Assembly (NCBI GenBank): GCA_902773305.1
Contig: CACYEB010000032.1
Span: 1 to 9,285, forward strand
Origin: an uncultured Bacteroidia bacterium
GTDB taxonomy: Bacteria > Bacteroidota > Bacteroidia > Bacteroidales > UBA932
DNA: 9,285 nt
Direction: 5' to 3'
The position numbers and the translations under genes were made by a program. The notes under the pieces are model-generated. The model did not search any database. It was not told the origin of the DNA and saw only the letters and a program-made list of their open reading frames with translations. Shown here piece after piece: positions 1 through 6,649 of the stretch (position 1 is its first letter; every line of letters begins with the position of its first letter).

Positions 1-1028
1 GCATAGAGCACTCCCGCGGGGGCGCTTTTGGGGTCAAAGCCGGCGGGACAGGGGAAGGTGTCCACCTCCAGGCGATAGTCATCAGCCTTCTCTGTCGGAT
101 ATATCTTGAAGTATTCCCGGTCACGGATCATCCGGTGAGATGCGCTCAGAAACTCCTTGCCGCTCTGGGCCTCGATGGCCTCCAGCGCAGATGCAGTCTG
201 GGCGGCAGTGAAGCCGTATGGCTCCAGAAGGCGATACATCCAATATTCACGGTGCGGCTCGGATTTCAGGGCTTTTATGGATATGCACTGTGCGTCACCG
301 TCCCGGCAGCAGAGTGCAGCCTTTCTGACCTCAAACAATTCGTCCAGAACGGCTTCTGCCTGTGCAAAGCGGCCAGCCTCTTCCCGGAAGGTATTCAAGA
401 AAGAGGGATTGATCTTTTCGAATTCTGGGAAAACGTTGTGGCGCAGCCGGTTGCGGAAAATCTCCACGTCGCCGTTGGTGACGTCTTCCCGGTAGGCAAT
501 GCCTTGTGCAGTCGCGAAAGACTCTATTTCTGCACGGGAAAATGAGAGCATTGGCCGCAAAATCGTCCCGTTGGCCTCGCGTATGCCGCATAGCCCCTTC
601 AGCCCCGTGCCGCGCAGCAGGTTCAAGAGCATCGTTTCGGCGCTGTCGTTCCGATTGTGGGCCACCAGCAGCCGGCCGTAGCCATGCTCCTCCATCAGAG
701 AAGAGAACCATCCGTAGCGTAGCTCGCGAGCCGCCATCTCAATTGAAATGCCGCGCCCGGATGCGTATGCGGCAGTGTCAAACTTCTTGGCATGGAAGGG
801 AATCCCGGCCGACCGGCAGGCTTCCCGCACCAGCGCTTCGTCTTTGTCGCAGTCGCCCGGCCTGAGCGAGAAATTGACGTGAGCCACACCAAACGGGTAC
901 CCAAAAGTGGAATGCCGCACAAGATGCAGCAGGGTCATAGAGTCCACGCCACCGCTCACCGCCAGCAGCAAAGGCCCGTTATAGCCGTCCAGCAACCTCG
1001 ACAGCTCTCTGTCAAAGGCGGCCTGCAC
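1..1028 (-). CDS. tilS: tRNA(Ile)-lysidine synthase TilS, 3' end cut off by window edge
   Basis: TilS uses ATP and lysine to convert cytidine 34 of the tRNA-Ile CAU anticodon to lysidine, so the tRNA reads AUA and is charged with isoleucine. It is cytoplasmic and normally essential. My translation of the minus strand has no stop across 342 codons. The N-terminal PP-loop ATPase motif SGGVDSM is at residues 25-31, followed by AHVNFSLRPGD (49-59), EMAARELRYGWF (97-108), the signature AHNRNDSAET (123-132) leading into LLRGTGLKGL, and a TN...RNRLRHNVFPEFEKINPS block (about 184-209). The C-terminal substrate-binding domain would lie beyond the left edge; full-length members are about 430-450 residues. 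The start is the GTG at 1028-1026, overlapping the upstream TAG by one base. It puts the PP-loop about 24 residues from the N-terminus, as usual, and the first in-frame ATG lies inside the motif. The HN.ND form of the signature (HH.DD in E. coli) is, from memory, normal in Bacteroidota. Confidence 0.93.
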   Translation of the reverse strand, partial: MQAAFDRELSRLLDGYNGPLLLAVSGGVDSMTLLHLVRHSTFGYPFGVAHVNFSLRPGDCDKDEALVREACRSAGIPFHAKKFDTAAYASGRGISIEMAARELRYGWFSSLMEEHGYGRLLVAHNRNDSAETMLLNLLRGTGLKGLCGIREANGTILRPMLSFSRAEIESFATAQGIAYREDVTNGDVEIFRNRLRHNVFPEFEKINPSFLNTFREEAGRFAQAEAVLDELFEVRKAALCCRDGDAQCISIKALKSEPHREYWMYRLLEPYGFTAAQTASALEAIEAQSGKEFLSASHRMIRDREYFKIYPTEKADDYRLEVDTFPCPAGFDPKSAPAGVLY

Positions 1029-1939
1029 TATTTGAATGTATAAGAGAAGGTGATTCCGGCGATTTCCTGGAACTGGAGCGCGGGGAAGAGTTTGACATTG
1101 CCTTCGTCGTCCAAGATGGGATTGCCTTCGGCGTCGTTGAGCGATTTGAAGCGGATCTTGTCATCGTACATGGCGCGGCAGTTGAGGGTGAATGAGATGA
1201 ACTTTGTAAGGGGAGCGCTGATGGCCAGCGTCCAGTCCACGGTCATATTCTGCGGTTTCTTCAGATAGTTGGAGAAGGTATCGAAGGTGGTGCTGACCTT
1301 GAGCCCCTGCACCTCGGTGGCTGCGGTAAACCTCATACGGGCACCCAGTTCCCAGCGTGTGAAGCGGTCCGGGTCGTTGCCGTAACGGGGACGCAACTCG
1401 GGATCCGAGACGAACTGTACATTACCGGTCAGGGGGGTGAATGTTATTGAAAGCCCCTTGTGTGTCCAGGTGGCACCGGCACCGAGCGTCATCGAGGCGG
1501 GAGCGAAGAACTTTGACACTATGTCGCTGCCGATGACTCCGGAGTATCCCGGACTTATCTGAGACTTGAACGAATATCCCAGCGTGCCGCTGAAACCTTT
1601 GTTGAGGGTATAACCCAGTTCATCGTTGAGGATGATGTAGTCGGCACTCTTCTGGAAGCCTACACCGAAGGTCTGCGTAAAGCCGTAGGCCATCTGGAGC
1701 CGGTTGTTGAAGGTTATTCTGTCTTTGGCGTAGTTGGCCTTGGCATCGATGGTAGAGCCGAAAGTGGCGCTGCCGTTACCTCCGGCAGCCCAGTCGATGA
1801 GAGAGGTCTGCTTGAAACTAAGCGTCGTGACGGCCTCGGCCGTCCAGTGGCTTACCTTAGGCGCCGGCGCCGCCTCCTGCGCAAAAGAGGGGAAGATACC
1901 CGACAGGAAAAGCGCCGCAAGAATAAAACACTTTTTCAT
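1028..1939 (-). CDS. DUF3078 family secreted protein, probable outer-membrane barrel
   Basis: This is a 303-residue protein of unknown function, recognised as DUF3078, a family largely confined to Bacteroidota. Residues 1-20 form a signal peptide (KK, hydrophobic core, then SFA before Gln21), so the protein is exported. The family signature is visible as FKQTSLIDWAAGG (about 42-54). The remainder is rich in alternating aromatic and polar stretches with Gly/Thr/Ser, and the last residues are ITFSYTFK. This looks like an outer-membrane beta-barrel, but that is inferred from composition only. The start is the ATG at 1939, one base after the proS stop. An upstream extension of 19 residues in the same frame would run into proS and bury the signal peptide, so I rejected it. 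The gene sits between proS and tilS with no spacing, so it is probably co-transcribed and translationally coupled. No binding or catalytic residues can be named, and a link between its role and tRNA metabolism is not evident. Confidence 0.85.
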   Translation of the reverse strand: MKKCFILAALFLSGIFPSFAQEAAPAPKVSHWTAEAVTTLSFKQTSLIDWAAGGNGSATFGSTIDAKANYAKDRITFNNRLQMAYGFTQTFGVGFQKSADYIILNDELGYTLNKGFSGTLGYSFKSQISPGYSGVIGSDIVSKFFAPASMTLGAGATWTHKGLSITFTPLTGNVQFVSDPELRPRYGNDPDRFTRWELGARMRFTAATEVQGLKVSTTFDTFSNYLKKPQNMTVDWTLAISAPLTKFISFTLNCRAMYDDKIRFKSLNDAEGNPILDDEGNVKLFPALQFQEIAGITFSYTFK

Positions 1940-1940
1940 A

Positions 1941-3419
1941 TTAATATGCCTTTGCAAAAACAACCCTGCGGTGTGAGGGCTTGCCGCTATAGACACATTT
2001 GCCCTCTTCTTCGCATACGAAACTGTCGATGGGGATGCAGCGGATGGTGGCCTTGGTCTCCTCCTGGATGCGGGCCTCGGTTTCGCCTGTGCCGTCCCAG
2101 TGGCAGAGGAGGAAGTAACCCTGCTCTATCTTTTCCTTGAATTCCTCCCAGGTATCCACCTTGATGGTGTGTCCGGTGCGGAAGTCGAACGCCTTCTGGT
2201 AGATGTTCTGCTGAATCTCGTCCATAAGCGCTTTCAGGCGGGCGGCGAGTCCCTCTTCGGGGAGACTCTCCTTGGTGAGGGTGTCGCGGCGGGCGACCTC
2301 GGCCATTCCGGCGGCCAGGTCACGCGGACCGATGGCGACGCGGGCGGGCACTCCCTTGAGTTCCCACTCCGCGAACTTGAAGCCCGGACGCAGATTGTCG
2401 CGGTCGTCTATCTTCACCGTGAGGCCCTCCTTTTCGCATTCCGCCTTTATTTCGTCCATCTTTTTGAGGATGGCCTCGCGCTCTTCGGGGGTCTTGTATA
2501 TAGGTACCATTACTACGTGTATGGGAGCCAGTTTGGGAGGCAGCACAAGGCCGTTGTCGTCACTGTGCGACATAATCAGAGCTCCCATCAAACGGGTGGA
2601 AACGCCCCAGGAAGTGGCCCACACATACTCCAGGGTACCCTCTGCGGTAGAGAACTGCACGTCGAACGCCTTGGCGAAATTCTGCCCCAGGAAGTGCGAT
2701 GTGCCGGCCTGCAGGGCACGGCCGTCCTGCATCATAGCCTCTATGCAGAGGGTGTCGATGGCGCCGGCGAATCGCTCGCTCTCGCTCTTGTGTCCCACTA
2801 TTACCGGCATCGCCATATATTCGCGGGCGAACCGGGCATAGACGTTCACCATCTTTTCGGTCTCCGCTACCGCCTCTGCACTTGTGGCGTGGGCAGTGTG
2901 GCCCTCCTGCCAGAGGAATTCGGCGGTGCGCAGGAACAAACGGGTGCGCATCTCCCAGCGGACCACGTTTGCCCATTGGTTTATGAGTATCGGGAGGTCG
3001 CGGTATGAGTTTATCCAGTTTTTATAAGTATTCCATATTATGGTCTCGGACGTGGGGCGTACAATCAGTTCCTCTTCAAGTTTGGCATCGGGATCGACCA
3101 CGACTCCGTTGCCGTCGGGAGCCACTTTCAGACGGTGGTGTGTAACCACTGCACACTCTTTGGCAAACCCCTCTACGTGTTCGGCCTCGCGGCTGAGGAA
3201 CGATTTGGGTATAAACAGGGGAAAGTATGCGTTCTGGTGTCCGGTCTCTTTAAACATCCCGTCCAGCGCATCGTGCATCTTTTCCCAAATCGCATAGCCA
3301 TAGGGTTTTATGACCATACATCCACGCACCGCGGAATTCTCTGCCAACCCTGCTTTGATCACTATGTCGTTGTACCACTGTGAATAATTCTCCGACCTCG
3401 GAGTGAGCTCTTTTGCCAT
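1941..3419 (-). CDS. proS: Prolyl-tRNA synthetase, archaeal/eukaryotic type (class IIa)
   Basis: This enzyme ligates proline to tRNA-Pro in the cytoplasm and is essential. The 492-residue product has the class II core: RPTSET (121-126); a motif 2 region [15 protein letters not shown] (154-168) followed by WQEGHTAH; the [15 protein letters not shown] block (238-252); and motif 3 around [17 protein letters not shown] (272-288) with Arg276. An anticodon-binding domain follows (about 299-410), then the extra C-terminal domain of this type ending in Tyr (VVFAKAY). There is no inserted editing domain as in E. coli-type ProRS. The C-terminal domain has lost most of the Cys4 zinc site known from Thermus: HWDGTGE replaces the first Cys pair and CVYSGKP keeps one Cys of the second. 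The start is the ATG at 3419 ([16 protein letters not shown]), which matches family N-termini. A 50-residue in-frame extension reaches 3569 but overlaps the divergent gene and looks non-coding. It is the first gene of the proS-DUF3078-tilS unit. Confidence 0.96.
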   Translation of the reverse strand: MAKELTPRSENYSQWYNDIVIKAGLAENSAVRGCMVIKPYGYAIWEKMHDALDGMFKETGHQNAYFPLFIPKSFLSREAEHVEGFAKECAVVTHHRLKVAPDGNGVVVDPDAKLEEELIVRPTSETIIWNTYKNWINSYRDLPILINQWANVVRWEMRTRLFLRTAEFLWQEGHTAHATSAEAVAETEKMVNVYARFAREYMAMPVIVGHKSESERFAGAIDTLCIEAMMQDGRALQAGTSHFLGQNFAKAFDVQFSTAEGTLEYVWATSWGVSTRLMGALIMSHSDDNGLVLPPKLAPIHVVMVPIYKTPEEREAILKKMDEIKAECEKEGLTVKIDDRDNLRPGFKFAEWELKGVPARVAIGPRDLAAGMAEVARRDTLTKESLPEEGLAARLKALMDEIQQNIYQKAFDFRTGHTIKVDTWEEFKEKIEQGYFLLCHWDGTGETEARIQEETKATIRCIPIDSFVCEEEGKCVYSGKPSHRRVVFAKAY

Positions 3420-3446
3420 AGGTATGATTATTGGTATAAAATTTGA

Positions 3447-3454
3447 TAAATTTG
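3447..3454 (+). promoter_or_regulatory. Candidate Bacteroidota promoter -7 box for the repeat lipoprotein operon
   Basis: TAAATTTG matches the Bacteroides -7 consensus TAnnTTTG exactly. It would put the transcript start near 3461 and give a leader of about 47 bases carrying the AAGGAGG site. The -33 element is weak: the nearest upstream TTG is at 3431-3433, a spacer of only 13 bases instead of about 19-21. The region is AT-rich, so a chance match is possible. Confidence 0.35.
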
Positions 3455-3470
3455 CATTTGTAAGGTTTGA

Positions 3471-3478
3471 CAAAAGTA
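3471..3478 (-). promoter_or_regulatory. Candidate Bacteroidota promoter -7 box for proS-DUF3078-tilS
   Basis: On the minus strand TACTTTTG matches the TAnnTTTG -7 consensus exactly. The transcript would start near 3464, about 45 bases before the proS ATG. The nearest -33-like TTG, read on the minus strand, lies about 14 bases upstream, which is shorter than the usual spacer. This box and the plus-strand candidate at 3447-3454 face each other, so the two polymerase footprints would overlap. Confidence 0.4.
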
Positions 3479-3493
3479 CAAAATAATTTATAC

Positions 3494-3500
3494 AAGGAGG
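3494..3500 (+). promoter_or_regulatory. Consensus Shine-Dalgarno site AAGGAGG
   Basis: AAGGAGG lies 7 bases before the ATG at 3508, at ideal strength and spacing for pairing with the 16S rRNA 3' end. It fixes the start of the lipoprotein gene. Such sites are uncommon in Bacteroidota, where most genes use A-rich leaders and the anti-SD is often held out of play. None of the other starts in this window (3419, 1939, 1028, 5011, 6650, 9146) has one. Confidence 0.75.
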
Positions 3501-3507
3501 TAATATT

Positions 3508-4956
3508 ATGAAAAACAGACTTTTTATTTTATCGCTCCTCGCAGCGTTCGCGCTCGCTTCTTGCGGCACGACCAGCTATTATTCATCTGCCTATAACGAC
3601 GGCATCTACAGCCGTCCGGACAGGGCTCGCGTTACTGTCGTTGGCGACAGGACCGTGAGAAGTTCCCAGCCGGTCGACAGTTACGAAGTAGATGTCTATG
3701 CCCTTGACGATGACGAAACCTATGAGGCAAGGCTCCGCAGGTTTGATGAGCCCGAGACCACCAGTTATATCGTCCACGTAGACTACTATGGGTGGGACAA
3801 CCCCTGGTACAATCCCTGGTGGGGTCCCAGCTACTATTACAGCTGGTATTCTCCCTGGCGCCACTCTTATGCGTGGTACAACACCTGGTGGTATGATTCC
3901 TGGTATGGCTGGGGCTGGCGTGATCCCTTCTGGTACAGCAGCTGGGCCTGGTACGATCCCTGGTATCACTGGAACTGGTGCAGCTACGGCTGGTGGGGCC
4001 CCCACTATGGCTCTTACTATTATGGCTGGGGCTATCACAGCCACCGTCACCACTGGAGAGGTCCCGGCAGCAGTTTTGCCTGGCACGGAGGTCACCACCG
4101 TCATCATCAAGGCTACGGCCACGCCGGTTACAGCACCGGACGTCGTGCCACCGGAGGCAATTACAGTACTGCCAACATCAACACGCGTCACGCTACCGCT
4201 ATCGGAAGAAGCGTAAACCGCCGTGCCGCCGGCAGTAATATGATTGCCGCCTCCTCTGCCCGCCGTTCAAGCGGTACACTCTCTTCCAGCGCATCCCGGG
4301 TATCCCGTGCATCCACCGCGAGAATCGACGGACGCCGTACCTCGGGCACATCTGTCGCTCCCGTGTCTTCGTCTGCAGTCCGCAACCGCACAGCAAACAG
4401 CACCGGCTCAACCGTGAGGAGTTCTTCTGCAGCCCGCGGAGGCTCTTCTGCAGGTGTCCGCAGCAGTTCTTCTTCAAGAAGCAACTCGGCGGTCAGCCGC
4501 AGCTCTTCTGCCAGCCGCAGTTCTTCTTCTGCCGTACGCGGCAGCAGCACAGGGACTTCCCGCAGCAGTTCTTCTGCAGTCGGCAGCGGTTCCACCCGCA
4601 GCAGCCGTTCTTCGAGCTACAGCGGTTCCGGCAGCACCCGTAAAGGTACTCCTTCTACCGTAAGCCGTTCAAGCTCAAGCAGCCGTTCATCTTCGGGCAG
4701 CTCCCGCAGTTCATATTCCGGCAGCAGCCGCTCCTCTTCGGGCAGTTCCCGCAGTTCATACTCCGGCAGCAGCAGCCGCTCCTCTTCGAGCAGCTCCCGC
4801 AGTTCGTATTCCGGCAGCAGCAGCCGTTCGTCTTCGAGCAGCTCCCGCAGTTCATACTCCGGCAGCTCCAGCAGTTCCCGCGGCTCTTACAGCGGCGGCA
4901 GCCATTCCAGCGGCAGCCACTCGAGTGGCGGCGGCCGCTCAGGCGGACGCAGGTAA
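3508..4956 (+). CDS. Low-complexity lipoprotein with Trp/Tyr-rich, His-rich and Ser/Arg-repeat regions
   Basis: This is a 482-residue protein with no enzyme domain I recognise. It has a lipoprotein signal peptide with lipobox LASC (16-19), so Cys19 should be lipidated. The residues after it, GTTSYY, lack the acidic surface-export signal known in some Bacteroidota, so the final leaflet is open. Residues 20-92 are ordinary and acidic in places. Residues 93-176 are extremely aromatic: 21 Trp and 20 Tyr in 84 positions, in steps such as WYNPWW and WAWYDPWY. A His cluster follows (177-205, ten His), including HHRHH. From about 249 to the end it is Ser/Arg rich, and the last 102 residues hold 63 Ser, with tandem RSSYSG-type repeats and a GGRSGGRR tail. 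The start is fixed by a consensus SD. It is followed after 54 bases by a FadL-like barrel in the same direction with no terminator between. A structural, adhesive or envelope-anchoring role is possible; no function is assigned. Similar Ser-rich Bacteroides lipoproteins exist. Confidence 0.85.
   Translation: MKNRLFILSLLAAFALASCGTTSYYSSAYNDGIYSRPDRARVTVVGDRTVRSSQPVDSYEVDVYALDDDETYEARLRRFDEPETTSYIVHVDYYGWDNPWYNPWWGPSYYYSWYSPWRHSYAWYNTWWYDSWYGWGWRDPFWYSSWAWYDPWYHWNWCSYGWWGPHYGSYYYGWGYHSHRHHWRGPGSSFAWHGGHHRHHQGYGHAGYSTGRRATGGNYSTANINTRHATAIGRSVNRRAAGSNMIAASSARRSSGTLSSSASRVSRASTARIDGRRTSGTSVAPVSSSAVRNRTANSTGSTVRSSSAARGGSSAGVRSSSSSRSNSAVSRSSSASRSSSSAVRGSSTGTSRSSSSAVGSGSTRSSRSSSYSGSGSTRKGTPSTVSRSSSSSRSSSGSSRSSYSGSSRSSSGSSRSSYSGSSSRSSSSSSRSSYSGSSSRSSSSSSRSSYSGSSSSSRGSYSGGSHSSGSHSSGGGRSGGRR
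4696..4884 (+). repeat. In-frame 45/48-bp tandem repeats in the lipoprotein gene
   Basis: Four consecutive units are visible: 4696-4740 (45 bp), 4741-4788 (48 bp), 4789-4836 (48 bp) and a diverged 4837-4884 (48 bp). Each carries a CCCGCAGTTC core followed by TATTCCGGCAGCAGC or TACTCCGGCAGCAGC, and the first three end TCTTCG. They encode copies of [16 protein letters not shown] or close variants (residues about 397-459). All units are multiples of three, so copy-number change would keep the frame. The units differ at some third positions, and the first lacks one Ser codon. Shorter Ser-codon runs extend upstream to about 4420 without a clean period. Confidence 0.85.
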
Positions 4957-5010
4957 TACCGCATGATAAGTGCAGTAACCGGTTAACTATAGTCCTAATT
5001 ACACGGTAAA

Positions 5011-6573
5011 ATGAAAAAGTTCAGTTTTATAGTTATGATATTGTTGGCGGCCAATTTGGCGGCCGGCGCACAGGGTTTGGAGGATGCGCTGAGATATTCC
5101 CAGCAATTCTATGTGGGCAGCGCCCGTACTATGGCTATGGGTAACGCATTTACGGCTCTCGGCGGCGACCTTGGCGCCCTGGGTATCAACCCTGCATCTT
5201 CTGCTCTTTACAATAGCTGCGAGTTTGCAATCACGGGCGGACTGTCCTGGGACAGTTCCAAGGCGCAGTTCGAGGGATCCGAAGGCCTGGTCAACAACAG
5301 GGGTGTCGATAAAACCGTATTCACCGTCCCCAATGTGGCGGCAATATTCAGCGTACCTACGGGAAGGGACTACGGCCTTGTGAATTATACATTCGGTTTC
5401 GGTCTGAACAAGTCCAGTAACTTCACCTCCCGCATCTCTTTCAGCGGCTGGGATGCCAACAGCAGTCTCCTGGGCAATATCGCCGACGGGCTGGAAGGTG
5501 TGGACAACAGCTATCTTCTGGCAGATGACGCCTTTGAGGTGGGCTATTGCACGCCTCAGGAGATCCTGGCCTATGATACTTTCCTGGTAAACAAGTACAA
5601 CGGTTTCAGCGACTCATATATCGGGGCCACGGAAAACGATTGGGGAGTTGATGGCCTGGGCGTGGAGAACCCGCTGTACAAGAGTTATGATTTGACCACA
5701 GGCGGCGGTATCTACGATATGCAGTTCAACTTCGGTATGAATTTCAACGACCGGCTCTATCTCGGCGCCAATGTCAATATCAAGATGGTGGATTACGAGG
5801 AGAACCTCTGGTACAGCGAACAGGGTGATAAGGATGACTGGTTTGACACAGGGTTCGAGGCTATGGACTACAACCACAGGCTGCGTGCCAGCGGTGTGGG
5901 TGCGAACCTGCAACTGGGTGCAATCTGGGTTCCGTTCAACTCTGTCCGTCTGGGTGTTTCCTACACAACCCCTACCTGGTTGGAACTTACCGACAAGGTG
6001 GATGAGTATATGGGATCGACTTTCGACGGTACCAACCCCGATGTCAGGTCGGCTGAGTCTTCGACCCCATATGACCTCCTGTATGCCTATCGCCTGAAAG
6101 CTCCCGCCAGGCTCTCGGTAGGTGCGGCTTTTGTGTTCGGCCGTGAAGGCCTGCTGAGTGCCGATGTAGAACACGTACGCTACAGCAGGATGGTGATGAC
6201 CGATGCCAACCACAACGCATCCACCTTCGACGACGTCAACAAGGAGATTGCCGATTATTGCTATGACGGCACCATTATCCGCGTGGGCGGTGAACTGAAT
6301 GTCCTCAACGACATCTCGCTGCGTGCCGGCTACAACTGCTACTTGTTCAATGCCCCCGCATATCATTATATTTCGTGCGGTATCGGCAAGCGCCTCAGCG
6401 AGCGGTCTTCCCTGGATCTGGCATTCCGCACAAGGCTGAAAGACACCTTCCAGATGCTCCCGTACGACGACTATGCCTGGAACGAACAAGGCGAGGCAGG
6501 GTGCCTGGCACCGCTGGCCACCATCGCCAACACGGCTGGCGACCTGATGCTGACATACAGGGTCAAGTTTTAG
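5011..6573 (+). CDS. OmpP1/FadL-family outer-membrane transport protein
   Basis: This is a 520-residue predicted outer-membrane beta-barrel of the FadL/OmpP1/TodX group, whose known members let fatty acids and other hydrophobic compounds cross the outer membrane. Residues 1-20 form a signal peptide (AGA before Gln21). The mature N-terminus carries LRYSQQFYVGSARTMAMGNAF and then GALGINPASSALY, with the family NPA motif at 60-62. The body has many alternating barrel strands, and the protein ends in LTYRVKF with a terminal Phe, as expected for BAM-dependent insertion. Related Bacteroides proteins are often labelled 'hemin receptor', a name with little support. The start ATG at 5011 has an A-rich leader (GGTAAAATG) and no SD. 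The gene lies 54 bases after the repeat lipoprotein, has no obvious promoter of its own, and is followed by an intrinsic terminator, so the two probably form one operon. The substrate cannot be read from sequence. Confidence 0.87.
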   Translation: MKKFSFIVMILLAANLAAGAQGLEDALRYSQQFYVGSARTMAMGNAFTALGGDLGALGINPASSALYNSCEFAITGGLSWDSSKAQFEGSEGLVNNRGVDKTVFTVPNVAAIFSVPTGRDYGLVNYTFGFGLNKSSNFTSRISFSGWDANSSLLGNIADGLEGVDNSYLLADDAFEVGYCTPQEILAYDTFLVNKYNGFSDSYIGATENDWGVDGLGVENPLYKSYDLTTGGGIYDMQFNFGMNFNDRLYLGANVNIKMVDYEENLWYSEQGDKDDWFDTGFEAMDYNHRLRASGVGANLQLGAIWVPFNSVRLGVSYTTPTWLELTDKVDEYMGSTFDGTNPDVRSAESSTPYDLLYAYRLKAPARLSVGAAFVFGREGLLSADVEHVRYSRMVMTDANHNASTFDDVNKEIADYCYDGTIIRVGGELNVLNDISLRAGYNCYLFNAPAYHYISCGIGKRLSERSSLDLAFRTRLKDTFQMLPYDDYAWNEQGEAGCLAPLATIANTAGDLMLTYRVKF

Positions 6574-6596
6574 GGACCACTGACATACTAAAGAAC

Positions 6597-6621
6597 GGCG
6601 GCAGCAATGCCGCCTTTTTTT
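6597..6621 (+). terminator. Intrinsic terminator of the lipoprotein-barrel operon
   Basis: A perfect 7-bp stem GGCGGCA/TGCCGCC (6597-6603 with 6608-6614) closes a GCAA tetraloop of the GNRA class and is followed directly by seven T (6615-6621). It lies 23 bases after the barrel stop codon. It should end the upstream transcript before the YfhO-family gene. Confidence 0.9.
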
Positions 6622-6622
6622 G

Positions 6623-6630
6623 TACCTTTG
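6623..6630 (+). promoter_or_regulatory. Candidate promoter -7 box for the YfhO-family gene
   Basis: TACCTTTG matches the TAnnTTTG consensus exactly, starting one base after the terminator T-run. It predicts a transcript start near 6637 and a leader of only about 13 bases to the ATG at 6650. The expected -33 position falls inside the terminator stem and has no TTTG, so the promoter would rely on the -7 box or on an activator. Confidence 0.45.
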
Positions 6631-6649
6631 TCACATAATGTTTACGGTT

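Noticed and set aside
2100..3008. 302-residue plus-strand open frame antisense to proS
   Set aside because: It has no recognisable domain and lies opposite a highly conserved synthetase. Long antisense frames are expected in GC-rich, RNY-biased genes.
3420..3569. 50-residue N-terminal extension of proS in the same frame
   Set aside because: It would overlap the divergent lipoprotein start, is unlike family N-termini, and crosses the AT-rich promoter region; [16 protein letters not shown] at 3419 fits the family.
3680..4100. Possible frameshift or sequencing artefact producing the Trp/Tyr-rich block
   Set aside because: The frame is continuous from the lipobox to the GGRR tail. Codon use (TGG, TAT/TAC, CCC) is regular, and the other two frames give Gly/Thr/Pro or Leu/Arg low-complexity sequence with no domain.
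4188..4595. Minus-strand Leu/Glu-rich 135-residue frame that looks like a coiled coil
   Set aside because: It is antisense to AGC/TCT/GCA codon runs of the lipoprotein gene; the apparent heptads reflect codon repetition, not a gene.
4655..4855. Minus-strand Cys-rich 66-residue frame resembling a metallothionein (CGSCSK/CCCR repeats)
   Set aside because: It is the antisense reading of the Ser-codon tandem repeats; the pattern follows from AGC/TCC/GGC codons on the plus strand and there is no independent start context.
4976..4985. Perfect 10-bp palindrome TAACCGGTTA in the gap between the lipoprotein and barrel genes
   Set aside because: Too short and with no loop or T-run, so not a terminator; it could be an operator, but a single short palindrome is weak evidence.
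5614..6489. 291-residue minus-strand open frame antisense to the FadL-like gene
   Set aside because: Its strange V/I/H-rich composition is explained by the codon bias of the barrel gene opposite; no start context or domain.
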